Assembly (NCBI GenBank): GCA_020346965.1
Contig: CP070793.1
Location: forward strand, 1,381,445-1,389,598
DNA length: 8,154 nt
Direction: 5' to 3'
Source: Chloroflexota bacterium
GTDB lineage: Bacteria > Chloroflexota > Dehalococcoidia > GIF9 > AB-539-J10
Numbering within the stretch: the stretch's first letter is position 1; every line of letters starts with the position of its first letter. Of this stretch, positions 1-6,076 are shown in pieces. Both the position numbers and the translations under genes were made by a program. Below the pieces are notes generated by a model. It saw nothing but the letters and a program-made list of their open reading frames with translations. It did no database searches and had not been told where the DNA came from.

Positions 1-1688
1 TAGTTGTTATTTATCCTGAGGAAATTTGCTATGTTAATGTACGACTTGTGGATGCTGCCGAGGTCGTTCGGAGTGCAAAAGAGAACAAAGTCATTGACCG
101 CTTGCTTTATGTCGATCCTACTACTGGTGAGAAAGTAATACATGAATCAGAGATACCCTTCTACAAGTATCAAAACCGAATTGTCTTTGGCAATAATAGA
201 CAGATTGATCCCACGAGCATTGATGACTATATCGCTCTTGGCGGCTACTCTGCCCTATCCAAGGCACTATCTCAGATGGCTCCGGAAGAGGTGATGGGGG
301 AGGTGAAGAGGTCTGGTCTGAGAGGCAGGGGTGGGGGCGGATTCCCTGCAGGGTTGAAGTGGCAGATCACGCATGACGCTATCGGCGAAACTAAGTATGT
401 AATAGTCAACTGCGACGAGGGAGACCCAGGAGCTTATATGGATAGGTCTCTTATGGAAGGGAACCCTCATAGCGTCCTTGAAGGATTGACTATTGGTGCC
501 TATGCTATTGGCTCCCGCGAGGGCTTTATTTATGTTCGCCAGGAATATCCCCTGGCAGTTAAGAACTTGACCACTGCCATTGAACAAGCCAAGGAGTATG
601 GGTTTCTAGGTGAGAATATCCTTGACAGCGAATTTGATTTCACTGTTAAGGTCCATAGAGGTGCCGGTGCCTTTGTCTCCGGCGAGTCCAGTGCCCTGAT
701 GACGGCGATTGAAGGAAGGGTAGGAGAGCCTAGGCCAAAGTATATTCGCACCGCCGTTAAGGGAATCTGGGATAGACCCTCCAACCTAAATAATGTGGAG
801 ACCTGGGCAAATGTACCTCTTATCATCAATAACGGCGCTGACTGGTTCACTGCAATTGGAACCGAAGGCAGCAAAGGGACGAAAATATTCTCCCTAGTAG
901 GTAAGGTGAATAACACGGGGCTGGTAGAGGTCCCCATGGGAATTACCCTGCGGGACATTGTCTATAGAATTGGGGGTGGTATCCCAGGAGGCAAGAAATT
1001 CAAGGCAGTTCAAACCGGTGGTCCTTCTGGAGGCTGCATCCCTGACCAATTCCTTGATTCACCTGTAGATTATGATGAACTCGCCAAACTGGGTTCCATT
1101 ATGGGCTCCGGTGGCATGATTGTTATGGATGAAGATACCTGCATGGTGGATACCGCGAGATATTTCCTTGACTTTCTTGCCGATGAATCTTGCGGGAAGT
1201 GTAGCCCATGCCGCGAGGGTATTCGACAGATGTTGGACATTTTGACCGATATCTGCGAAGGAAGGGGCGAGGAAAGCGATATTGAGCTTTTAGAGGAATT
1301 AGCCGACGTAGTTAGCGATTGCTCACTTTGCGCTCTGGGTGGAACTGCACCTAATCCCGTGCTCAGTACTATTCGCTATTTTAGAGATGAGTATGAAGCC
1401 CATATAAAACAAAAGAAATGTCCTGCTTTCGCCTGTAAGGAATTGGTCTCATACTATATCGACCCGGCCCGATGTCAAGCTTGCATGATCTGCCTCAGGA
1501 ATTGCTTTGCAGGCGCCATCGATGGAGGCAAAGGAAGAATTCATTCTGTCGACCAGAGTAAATGCACTAAGTGTGGCACCTGTTTTGAAATATGTCCACC
1601 TCGCTTCAGTGCTGTGCTCAGAGCCTCCGGTGAGCCTATCCCCACACCACCTTCGGAAAAGGAAAGGGTTATCATCAGAAGCAAATAG
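1..1688 (+). CDS. NuoF/HndC/HydB-like NAD(H)-FMN iron-sulfur subunit, 5'-truncated by the window edge
   Basis: This is the flavin subunit that oxidises or reduces NAD(H) in complex I-related soluble enzymes. The reading frame is open from base 3, before any start codon. The extra residues (YPEEICYVNVRLVD) fit the end of the thioredoxin-like 2Fe-2S domain found in HndC/HydB-type proteins, so the real start lies upstream and the GTG at 48 is probably internal. Counting from that GTG, the FMN/NADH fold shows LRGRGGGGFPAG (91-102), CDEGDPGAYMDRS (122-134) and GAGAFVSGESSAL (205-217). An SLBB region follows (about 282-305), then the N3-type 4Fe-4S cluster (C382, C385, C388, C428). A two-cluster ferredoxin tail ends the protein (C476/479/482/486 and C506/509/512/516). 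The first ferredoxin motif has Phe instead of the usual Pro after its last Cys. The stop TAG is part of the next gene's Shine-Dalgarno, which indicates an operon. The family is secure; the in vivo partner is inferred. A NuoE-like gene is expected just upstream. Confidence 0.93.
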   Translation, partial: VVIYPEEICYVNVRLVDAAEVVRSAKENKVIDRLLYVDPTTGEKVIHESEIPFYKYQNRIVFGNNRQIDPTSIDDYIALGGYSALSKALSQMAPEEVMGEVKRSGLRGRGGGGFPAGLKWQITHDAIGETKYVIVNCDEGDPGAYMDRSLMEGNPHSVLEGLTIGAYAIGSREGFIYVRQEYPLAVKNLTTAIEQAKEYGFLGENILDSEFDFTVKVHRGAGAFVSGESSALMTAIEGRVGEPRPKYIRTAVKGIWDRPSNLNNVETWANVPLIINNGADWFTAIGTEGSKGTKIFSLVGKVNNTGLVEVPMGITLRDIVYRIGGGIPGGKKFKAVQTGGPSGGCIPDQFLDSPVDYDELAKLGSIMGSGGMIVMDEDTCMVDTARYFLDFLADESCGKCSPCREGIRQMLDILTDICEGRGEESDIELLEELADVVSDCSLCALGGTAPNPVLSTIRYFRDEYEAHIKQKKCPAFACKELVSYYIDPARCQACMICLRNCFAGAIDGGKGRIHSVDQSKCTKCGTCFEICPPRFSAVLRASGEPIPTPPSEKERVIIRSK

Positions 1689-1694
1689 GAGGTG
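1687..1694 (+). promoter_or_regulatory. Shine-Dalgarno AGGAGGTG for the NuoG/HdrA chimera
   Basis: AGGAGGTG overlaps the TAG stop of the NuoF-like gene and lies a few bases before the ATG at 1697. It fixes that start and suggests translational coupling. Confidence 0.85.
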
Positions 1695-1696
1695 CA

Positions 1697-3280
1697 ATGG
1701 AAGAAAAGGAGATCACTTTGGAGATTGATGGCAGAAAGGTAGAAGCAAAAGAAGGGATGACAATTCTGGAGGCGGCGGAAAGTGTAAATATTGATATACC
1801 CACACTTTGCCATCACCCGGCTTTGAGCCCCTTTGGCGCTTGTCGAATATGCAGTGTAGAGATCGTTCAGAGAGGAAGGTTCAAAATAGTGACCTCATGC
1901 ATCTACCCCATTGAGGAAGGGCTGGTGATTAAAACCAAAAGCGATAGGGTAATAAGAGACCGCAAGATGCTTATTGAACTTATGCTCACTCGCGCTCCTG
2001 AGGCTGGAGTGATACAGAAGCTAGCCCGTGAATATGGTATTGAAGGGACGCGGTTCAAGATAGAAGACGAAGAAAACCTTTGTATTCTTTGCGGTTTATG
2101 CAGCCGGATCTGTGAAGAAAGGATAGGAATAAGTGCTATTAACTTCATCGGTAGGGGAATCAATCGGAAGGTCGGCCCACCATTTGAGATACAATCTGAG
2201 GTATGCATTGGATGTGGAGCCTGTGTCTCTGTTTGCCCCACCGGAGCAATCAAGCTCGAGGATATTACAGAGTATAAGACTACTCCTATTCCTTCCGAAT
2301 TCAATATGGGATTAGATTCAAGACACCCTATCTACATTCCGTTCCCCCAAGCAGTTCCCAGGATTCCAGTGATTGATAGAGAAAGATGTGTCCATTTCGT
2401 CACTGGTGAATGCAAGATCTGTGAAAGCTTCTGTGAAGTGGGGGCGATTAACCATAATCAAGAGGATGAAATTGTAGAGGTAGAGGTAGGGGCTGTTATC
2501 CTAGCCACAGGCCTTGACTTGTATGATGTCTCGCTATTAACAGAATACGGCTACGGAAAAATAGCCAATGTGATCACTGCTATTGAGTATGAGAGGTTAA
2601 CCTCAGCCTCCGGTCCTACCACTGGAGAGCTCAAGCGTCCTTCAGATGGCAAGATTCCCTCCAATATAGCCTTCATTCAGTGTGTTGGGTCTCGTGACTT
2701 TAAGAACGAGCCATATTGTTCGAGCGTATGCTGTATGCATGCTACCAAGGAGGCGATACTAGCCTATGAACATCGTCCCGGGACAAAGTCTACTATCTTC
2801 TATATGGATTTGAGGGCAGTGGGGAAACGGTTTCAGGAATATGTTACCAGAGCCAAGGAAGAATACAACGTAACATATATCAGAAGTCGCCCTGGTAGAA
2901 TCGATCTCAATACCACTAATGGCAACCCGATCATCTGGTATGAGGACACTACTACCGGGGAAACGAAGACTTTTGAGGTGGAGCTGGTGATTCTGTCCCA
3001 GGCTTTGGTTCCATCTAAAGGCATTGAAGGGTTAGCCAGCATATTGGGCGTGACTCTGGACAAGTACGGGTTTGTCGAGATTCCAGATAAGCTATTCTAT
3101 CCTCTCGACACCACAAGACCGGGGATCTTTGCCTGTGGCTATGCCCATAGTCCCAGAGATATCCCTGACTCTGTTGTTCAAGGTTCGGCCGCAGCAGGTA
3201 GAGCTGCTGAAGCCACAGCTGCTGAAGCTATAGCAGCCGAAATACCTAGCCTTGTAGCGAGAGGTGTTCGATATGCCTAA
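1697..3280 (+). CDS. NuoG-like N-terminus fused to the C-terminal part of HdrA (iron-sulfur flavoprotein)
   Basis: This 527-aa protein has two parts. Residues 1-75 form a NuoG/HydA-type 2Fe-2S ferredoxin (C38, C49, C52, C68). The His/Cys3 cluster motif usual in NuoG is absent. Two 4Fe-4S motifs follow (C129/132/135/139 and C170/173/176/180). From about residue 211 the sequence is that of the HdrA second half: a third Cys group (C231, C239, C242, C246), VGAVILATG (264-272), CVGSR (329-333), YCSSVCC (340-346), and a C-terminal GIFACGYAHSPRDIPDSV stretch (476-493). The N-terminal CHCG domain and the GxGxxG FAD motif of HdrA are missing, so FAD binding may depend on the neighbouring HdrA. The likely role is an electron conduit between the NuoF-like subunit and HdrA in a cytoplasmic complex. 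The last 8 bases overlap the start of hdrA. The domain calls are strong; the partnership is inferred from gene order. Confidence 0.9.
   Translation: MEEKEITLEIDGRKVEAKEGMTILEAAESVNIDIPTLCHHPALSPFGACRICSVEIVQRGRFKIVTSCIYPIEEGLVIKTKSDRVIRDRKMLIELMLTRAPEAGVIQKLAREYGIEGTRFKIEDEENLCILCGLCSRICEERIGISAINFIGRGINRKVGPPFEIQSEVCIGCGACVSVCPTGAIKLEDITEYKTTPIPSEFNMGLDSRHPIYIPFPQAVPRIPVIDRERCVHFVTGECKICESFCEVGAINHNQEDEIVEVEVGAVILATGLDLYDVSLLTEYGYGKIANVITAIEYERLTSASGPTTGELKRPSDGKIPSNIAFIQCVGSRDFKNEPYCSSVCCMHATKEAILAYEHRPGTKSTIFYMDLRAVGKRFQEYVTRAKEEYNVTYIRSRPGRIDLNTTNGNPIIWYEDTTTGETKTFEVELVILSQALVPSKGIEGLASILGVTLDKYGFVEIPDKLFYPLDTTRPGIFACGYAHSPRDIPDSVVQGSAAAGRAAEATAAEAIAAEIPSLVARGVRYA
3261..3264 (+). promoter_or_regulatory. 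Shine-Dalgarno GAGG selecting the ATG at 3273
   Basis: GAGG within GAGAGGTG lies inside the end of the upstream gene, 8 bases before the ATG at 3273. A GTG at 3264 in the same frame overlaps this motif and has no site of its own, so the ATG is the better start. Confidence 0.6.
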
Positions 3281-4955
3281 GGTTCGCATTGGTGTCTTTG
3301 TATGTCACTGTGGTCGGAATATCGGTGGTTATGTAGATGTCCCCCGAGTGGTAGAGTACGCCAGCGGACTGCCAAATGTGGTACATGCCGAGCACAACCT
3401 ATTCACTTGTTCTGTGGAGGGGACTTCAGCAATAAAGAAAGCAGTAGGGGAACACAATCTTAACCGGGTTGTAGTGGCCTCATGCACCCCCATGACGCAT
3501 GAAGCACTCTTCAGGTCTACATGTGAGGAGGTTGGGCTAAATAAATACTTGTTTGAGATGGCTAACATAAGAGACCAATGTGCCTGGGTACATATGGAAT
3601 GTCCTAGGGAAGCCACGGAAAAAGCTAAGAGACTTGTCGCGTCGGCGGTCGCCAAAGCTCGACTACTTGAGCCGTTACAAGAGATCAAGATAGAGGTACT
3701 ACGATCCTGTCTGGTAATAGGTGGAGGCATAGCCGGGATGACCGCCGCTTTGAACCTAGCAGATCAAGGTTTCCATGTCGATATGGTAGAAAAGGAAACA
3801 GAGCTTGGCGGGAACCTGTTGACCATACATAAGCTTTTCCCTGCCAATAAGAATGCAAACGAGTTAATTACCCCTGTCATACGCCAAGTGAAGGAACATG
3901 GCAACATCAGTGCCTACCTTAGTGCAAAGGTCAAGGCAGTAACCGGGTTCATAGGTAATTACGATGTTACTTTAGATCACGAAGGTGAGGAGATCAAGAT
4001 TAAGGCGGGGACAATCTTAGTTGCCATCGGGGCTGAGGAGTTCAAACCGATAGGGCAATATGGTTACGGGGAAATGACTGGAGTACTCACTCAACTGGAA
4101 CTGGAGAAGCAAATGAAAGAGGGCAAAGTTGATGGACAGAACATTGTGATGATCAACTGTGTGGGCAGTCGAACCGCCGAAAGATCATACTGCAGCCGAT
4201 TTTGCTGCGTAGTTGCCATAAAGAATGCTGCCCTCATCAAGGAAAGCAACCCTGCGGCAAATGTATGGGTTCTAAATCGTGATTTGATGGCTTATGGCAT
4301 AGACTTTGAAGATTACTACCGCAAGGCTCAAGAAGCGGGCGTCAGATTCATCCGTTATGATCTGGCAAGGCCGCCTCAGATTATCGGGAATGGACATGTC
4401 GAAGGGGTAAAAGTATTCCATCAACTAAGGCAAAACGAGCTGGAACTCCCCTGCGATAAGGTTGTGCTCACGACGCCCCTCGTTCCCCGCAGTGATAACG
4501 ATAAGACAAGCAAGATACTGAAGGTCCCCTTGAGCCAGGAAGGTTTCTTCATGGAGGCACATCTCAAATTGCGTCCCGTAGAGTTTGCTACCGATGGCAT
4601 ATTTGTATGTGGTTCGGCCCGCTGGCCCGTAGAAGTGAGTGAGGCCACATTCCAGGGTTGTGCTGCTGCAGCGAAGGCAGCAATACCTATGAGAATGGGT
4701 TACGTGAAACCCGAGGCTATAACTGCCTCCGTAGACAGTGGGCACTGTGCGGGGTGTGGTATCTGCGCTACTTTGTGTCCTTATAACGCGATTGAACTGA
4801 AGTCAGAGAACGGCAAAAGGAGCTCGAGTGTGCTTACTGCACTATGTAAAGGCTGTGGGACCTGTGCAGCCGCCTGTCCCTCCGGAGCAATATCAATGGA
4901 CCACTTCAGAACTGAACAGATTATGGCACAAATAGAGGCACTCTTGGAGTGTTGA
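3273..4955 (+). CDS. hdrA: HdrA-like FAD iron-sulfur protein (heterodisulfide reductase subunit A family)
   Basis: HdrA proteins carry the FAD thought to split electron pairs in flavin-based electron bifurcation. In this 560-aa protein the N-terminal HdrA domain shows CHCGRNIGG (11-19), CSVEG (46-50), VVVASCTP (66-73) and FEMANIRDQCAWVH (94-107). A Rossmann FAD motif follows (CLVIGGGIAGMTAA, 146-159, then ELGG). The typical CVGSR (296-300) and YCSRFCC (306-312) are present, then GIFVCGSARWP (442-452). The C-terminus has two 4Fe-4S clusters (C492/495/498/502 and C525/528/531/535). The ferredoxin-like insert that many HdrA proteins carry after the Rossmann motif is absent; equivalent clusters sit in the preceding chimera. 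No HdrB or HdrC is visible in the window. ATG 3273 is chosen over GTG 3264 because of the GAGG spacing and the typical MPKVRIGVFVCHCG start. The family assignment is secure; bifurcation is inferred. Confidence 0.93.
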   Translation: MPKVRIGVFVCHCGRNIGGYVDVPRVVEYASGLPNVVHAEHNLFTCSVEGTSAIKKAVGEHNLNRVVVASCTPMTHEALFRSTCEEVGLNKYLFEMANIRDQCAWVHMECPREATEKAKRLVASAVAKARLLEPLQEIKIEVLRSCLVIGGGIAGMTAALNLADQGFHVDMVEKETELGGNLLTIHKLFPANKNANELITPVIRQVKEHGNISAYLSAKVKAVTGFIGNYDVTLDHEGEEIKIKAGTILVAIGAEEFKPIGQYGYGEMTGVLTQLELEKQMKEGKVDGQNIVMINCVGSRTAERSYCSRFCCVVAIKNAALIKESNPAANVWVLNRDLMAYGIDFEDYYRKAQEAGVRFIRYDLARPPQIIGNGHVEGVKVFHQLRQNELELPCDKVVLTTPLVPRSDNDKTSKILKVPLSQEGFFMEAHLKLRPVEFATDGIFVCGSARWPVEVSEATFQGCAAAAKAAIPMRMGYVKPEAITASVDSGHCAGCGICATLCPYNAIELKSENGKRSSSVLTALCKGCGTCAAACPSGAISMDHFRTEQIMAQIEALLEC

Positions 4956-4956
4956 T

Positions 4957-4961
4957 AGGAG
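4957..4961 (+). promoter_or_regulatory. Shine-Dalgarno AGGAG for the small Cys-rich ORF
   Basis: AGGAG comes directly after the hdrA stop and is 8 bases before the ATG at 4970. The other nearby ATG (4963) is only one base away and opens a 20-codon frame, so this site favours the ATG at 4970. Confidence 0.55.
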
Positions 4962-4969
4962 AATGGATA

Positions 4970-5116
4970 ATGGCAACTTACGAGGAATGCAAATTCTACT
5001 TGAAGGGTGGCAAGTGCAGTCATAGGGATGCACCAAGGCCTCGTCATTCTTATTGCATTGGCAAGGATTCCTGCGACTGCTGGAATGACGACATCAGTCA
5101 CGAAGTCAAGGAATAG
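4970..5116 (+). CDS. Small cysteine-rich protein, 48 aa, function unknown
   Basis: This short frame starts 14 bases after the hdrA stop with a well-spaced AGGAG. I do not recognise a named family. The peptide has five Cys (7, 16, 29, 35, 37) and His at 18, 26 and 44. Segments such as CKFYLKGGKCSH (7-18) and YCIGKDSCDCW (28-38) look like a small metal-binding fold. There is no signal peptide or membrane segment, so it is probably cytoplasmic. It would be the last gene of the redox operon and could be an accessory or metal-site protein; that is a guess from position. A caution is that codons for about residues 24-41 overlap a REP-like palindrome (5041-5091), so part of the Cys pattern might come from a repeat. 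Confidence 0.58.
   Translation: MATYEECKFYLKGGKCSHRDAPRPRHSYCIGKDSCDCWNDDISHEVKE
5041..5091. repeat. REP-like palindrome with 9-bp perfect arms
   Basis: TCGTCATTC (5041-5049) is exactly complementary to GAATGACGA (5083-5091). An inner hairpin pairs ATTCC (5067-5071) with GGAAT (5082-5086), then a T-T mismatch and a 2-bp GC stem closing a GACT loop. The wording GGATTCCTGC...GGAATGACG resembles dispersed short palindromes common in many bacterial genomes. It could also act as a transcript-end hairpin for the redox operon. It lies inside the small Cys-rich ORF. Confidence 0.5.
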
Positions 5117-5193
5117 GAATAAGTTGGACCCGGTAATAGTCAGGGGATTCAGCATTTGGTGGTTATCAAAGCAACAAAAGCAGTCTATATCAG

Positions 5194-5216
5194 AAGCAAG
5201 GGCATAACCCTTCCTT
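5194..5216 (+). terminator. Hairpin, possible terminator without U-tract
   Basis: AAGGG (5198-5202) pairs with CCCTT (5208-5212) around the loop CATAA. The stem continues after one C-C mismatch with AAG/CTT. No T-run follows, so intrinsic termination is doubtful; an RNA-stabilising 3' end is equally possible. Confidence 0.3.
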
Positions 5217-5243
5217 GTAGTATCCGAGTGGAAGTAAAGGAAC

Positions 5244-5269
5244 TAGCTACTCTGAAATAGAGTAGGCTA
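5244..5269 (+). repeat. Hairpin with CTACTCT/AGAGTAG arms
   Basis: CTACTCT (5247-5253) and AGAGTAG (5259-5265) are perfect inverted repeats around a 5-base loop. TAG/CTA outer pairs extend the stem past a single bulged G. No T-run follows. It may be a second 3'-end hairpin or an operator-like site. Confidence 0.35.
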
Positions 5270-5345
5270 TTCAGGATGTAGATTGCAGAGACCAAATCCG
5301 ACTGAGCCAATAGATTCAACTGTGGATTATGGTCAGGATGCTCGA

Positions 5346-5374
5346 TTGAAGTTCTAAGGAATGTAAGTTACAAT
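5346..5374 (+). promoter_or_regulatory. Sigma70-type promoter for the two-component system
   Basis: TTGAAG (5346-5351, 4/6 to TTGACA) and TACAAT (5369-5374, 5/6 to TATAAT) are separated by exactly 17 bases. Transcription would start near 5381, giving a very short leader before the ATG at 5395. The second copy of the TCAGGATG repeat ends 5 bases before the -35 box. Confidence 0.5.
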
Positions 5375-5394
5375 TAACAATAGCTTGGGACGTC

Positions 5395-6060
5395 ATGGAT
5401 AAGACCAAGGTTCTGCTCGCTGAGGATCATATAGTAGTGAGGGAAGGCACTCGTGAGCTTATACAGCGTCAGCCGGACATGGAGGTCGTCGGTGAAGCCA
5501 GCGACGGTGAGGAAGCAGTTGAGCTGACTGCCAAGCTGCGCCCCAATGTAGTGATAATGGACATCGCCATGCCCAAGCTCAATGGCATAGAGGCTACCAG
5601 GCAGATAAAGGAGCGTGACCCGGCTGTAGCAGTGCTAGTACTCACTGCCTATCCTAATGAGGAGTATATTTTTGCCCTCCTGGAGGCAGGAGCAGCTGGC
5701 TACTTGCTCAAGAACGTGCGGGGAAGTCAATTTATTGATGCTATTCGGGCAGTAAATAGTGGGGAGTCCGTGCTGCACCCTACAATTGCCCGCAGGGTTA
5801 TAGAACGACTAACATCTCCGGCTAACAGTCACAGCGACGCACAGGCAACAGAGCCCCTGAGTGAGCGAGAATTGGATGTATTGAAGTTAGCCGCCAAGGG
5901 CATAAGCAATAAGGATATTGCTGAGCAACTCTTCCTCAGCCCTCGCACGGTTCAAGTGCATCTGGGACACATCTTTAACAAGTTGGGTGTAGCTTCGCGC
6001 ACTGAGGCCGTATTATACGGCCTAAGAAGAGGCTGGTTGATGCTCGAAGACCTTCCCTGA
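5395..6060 (+). CDS. NarL/FixJ-family response regulator (REC + LuxR-type HTH)
   Basis: This 221-aa DNA-binding response regulator is of normal length for the NarL family. The receiver domain (about 4-120) has the acidic pair E10/D11, phospho-acceptor D56 in VVIMDIAMP, T84 in VLTAY and K106 in YLLKN. A linker (about 135-153) leads to a LuxR-type helix-turn-helix (about 154-215) with LSERELDVLKLAAKG, NKDIAEQLFLS and RTVQVHLGHIFNKLG. The start ATG has only a weak GGGA (5387-5390) before it, but nothing better is present and the protein begins as the family does. The kinase gene follows after 16 bases, so the two form a cognate pair. The regulon is unknown; the adjacent redox operon is the natural candidate, by position only. 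Confidence 0.95.
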   Translation: MDKTKVLLAEDHIVVREGTRELIQRQPDMEVVGEASDGEEAVELTAKLRPNVVIMDIAMPKLNGIEATRQIKERDPAVAVLVLTAYPNEEYIFALLEAGAAGYLLKNVRGSQFIDAIRAVNSGESVLHPTIARRVIERLTSPANSHSDAQATEPLSERELDVLKLAAKGISNKDIAEQLFLSPRTVQVHLGHIFNKLGVASRTEAVLYGLRRGWLMLEDLP

Positions 6061-6076
6061 CCTGTGCCCAATTTAG

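Larger units (their letters stand above)
5117..5394. other. Intergenic region between the redox operon and the two-component system
   Basis: I see no convincing gene in these roughly 280 bases. The region holds two hairpins (5194-5216 and 5244-5269), an 8-bp direct repeat TCAGGATG (5271-5278 and 5333-5340), and a promoter-like sequence just before the response regulator. The layout suggests a transcription boundary. Confidence 0.6.

Noticed and set aside
530..958. 142-aa minus-strand frame opposite the NuoF-like gene
   Set aside because: It lies wholly inside a strongly conserved gene and shows no family motif; it is a shadow of the plus-strand coding sequence.
3264..3272. GTG at 3264 as the hdrA start
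   Set aside because: It coincides with the GAGG that serves the ATG at 3273 and has no ribosome site of its own.
4963..5025. 20-codon frame from the ATG at 4963
   Set aside because: The Shine-Dalgarno is only one base away and the peptide has no protein-like features; the ATG at 4970 fits the site better.
5007..5207. 66-aa plus-strand frame between hdrA and the response regulator
   Set aside because: It overlaps the better-supported small Cys-rich frame, has no ribosome site, and contains a peptide (ARIPATAGMT) typical of translated REP-like palindromes.
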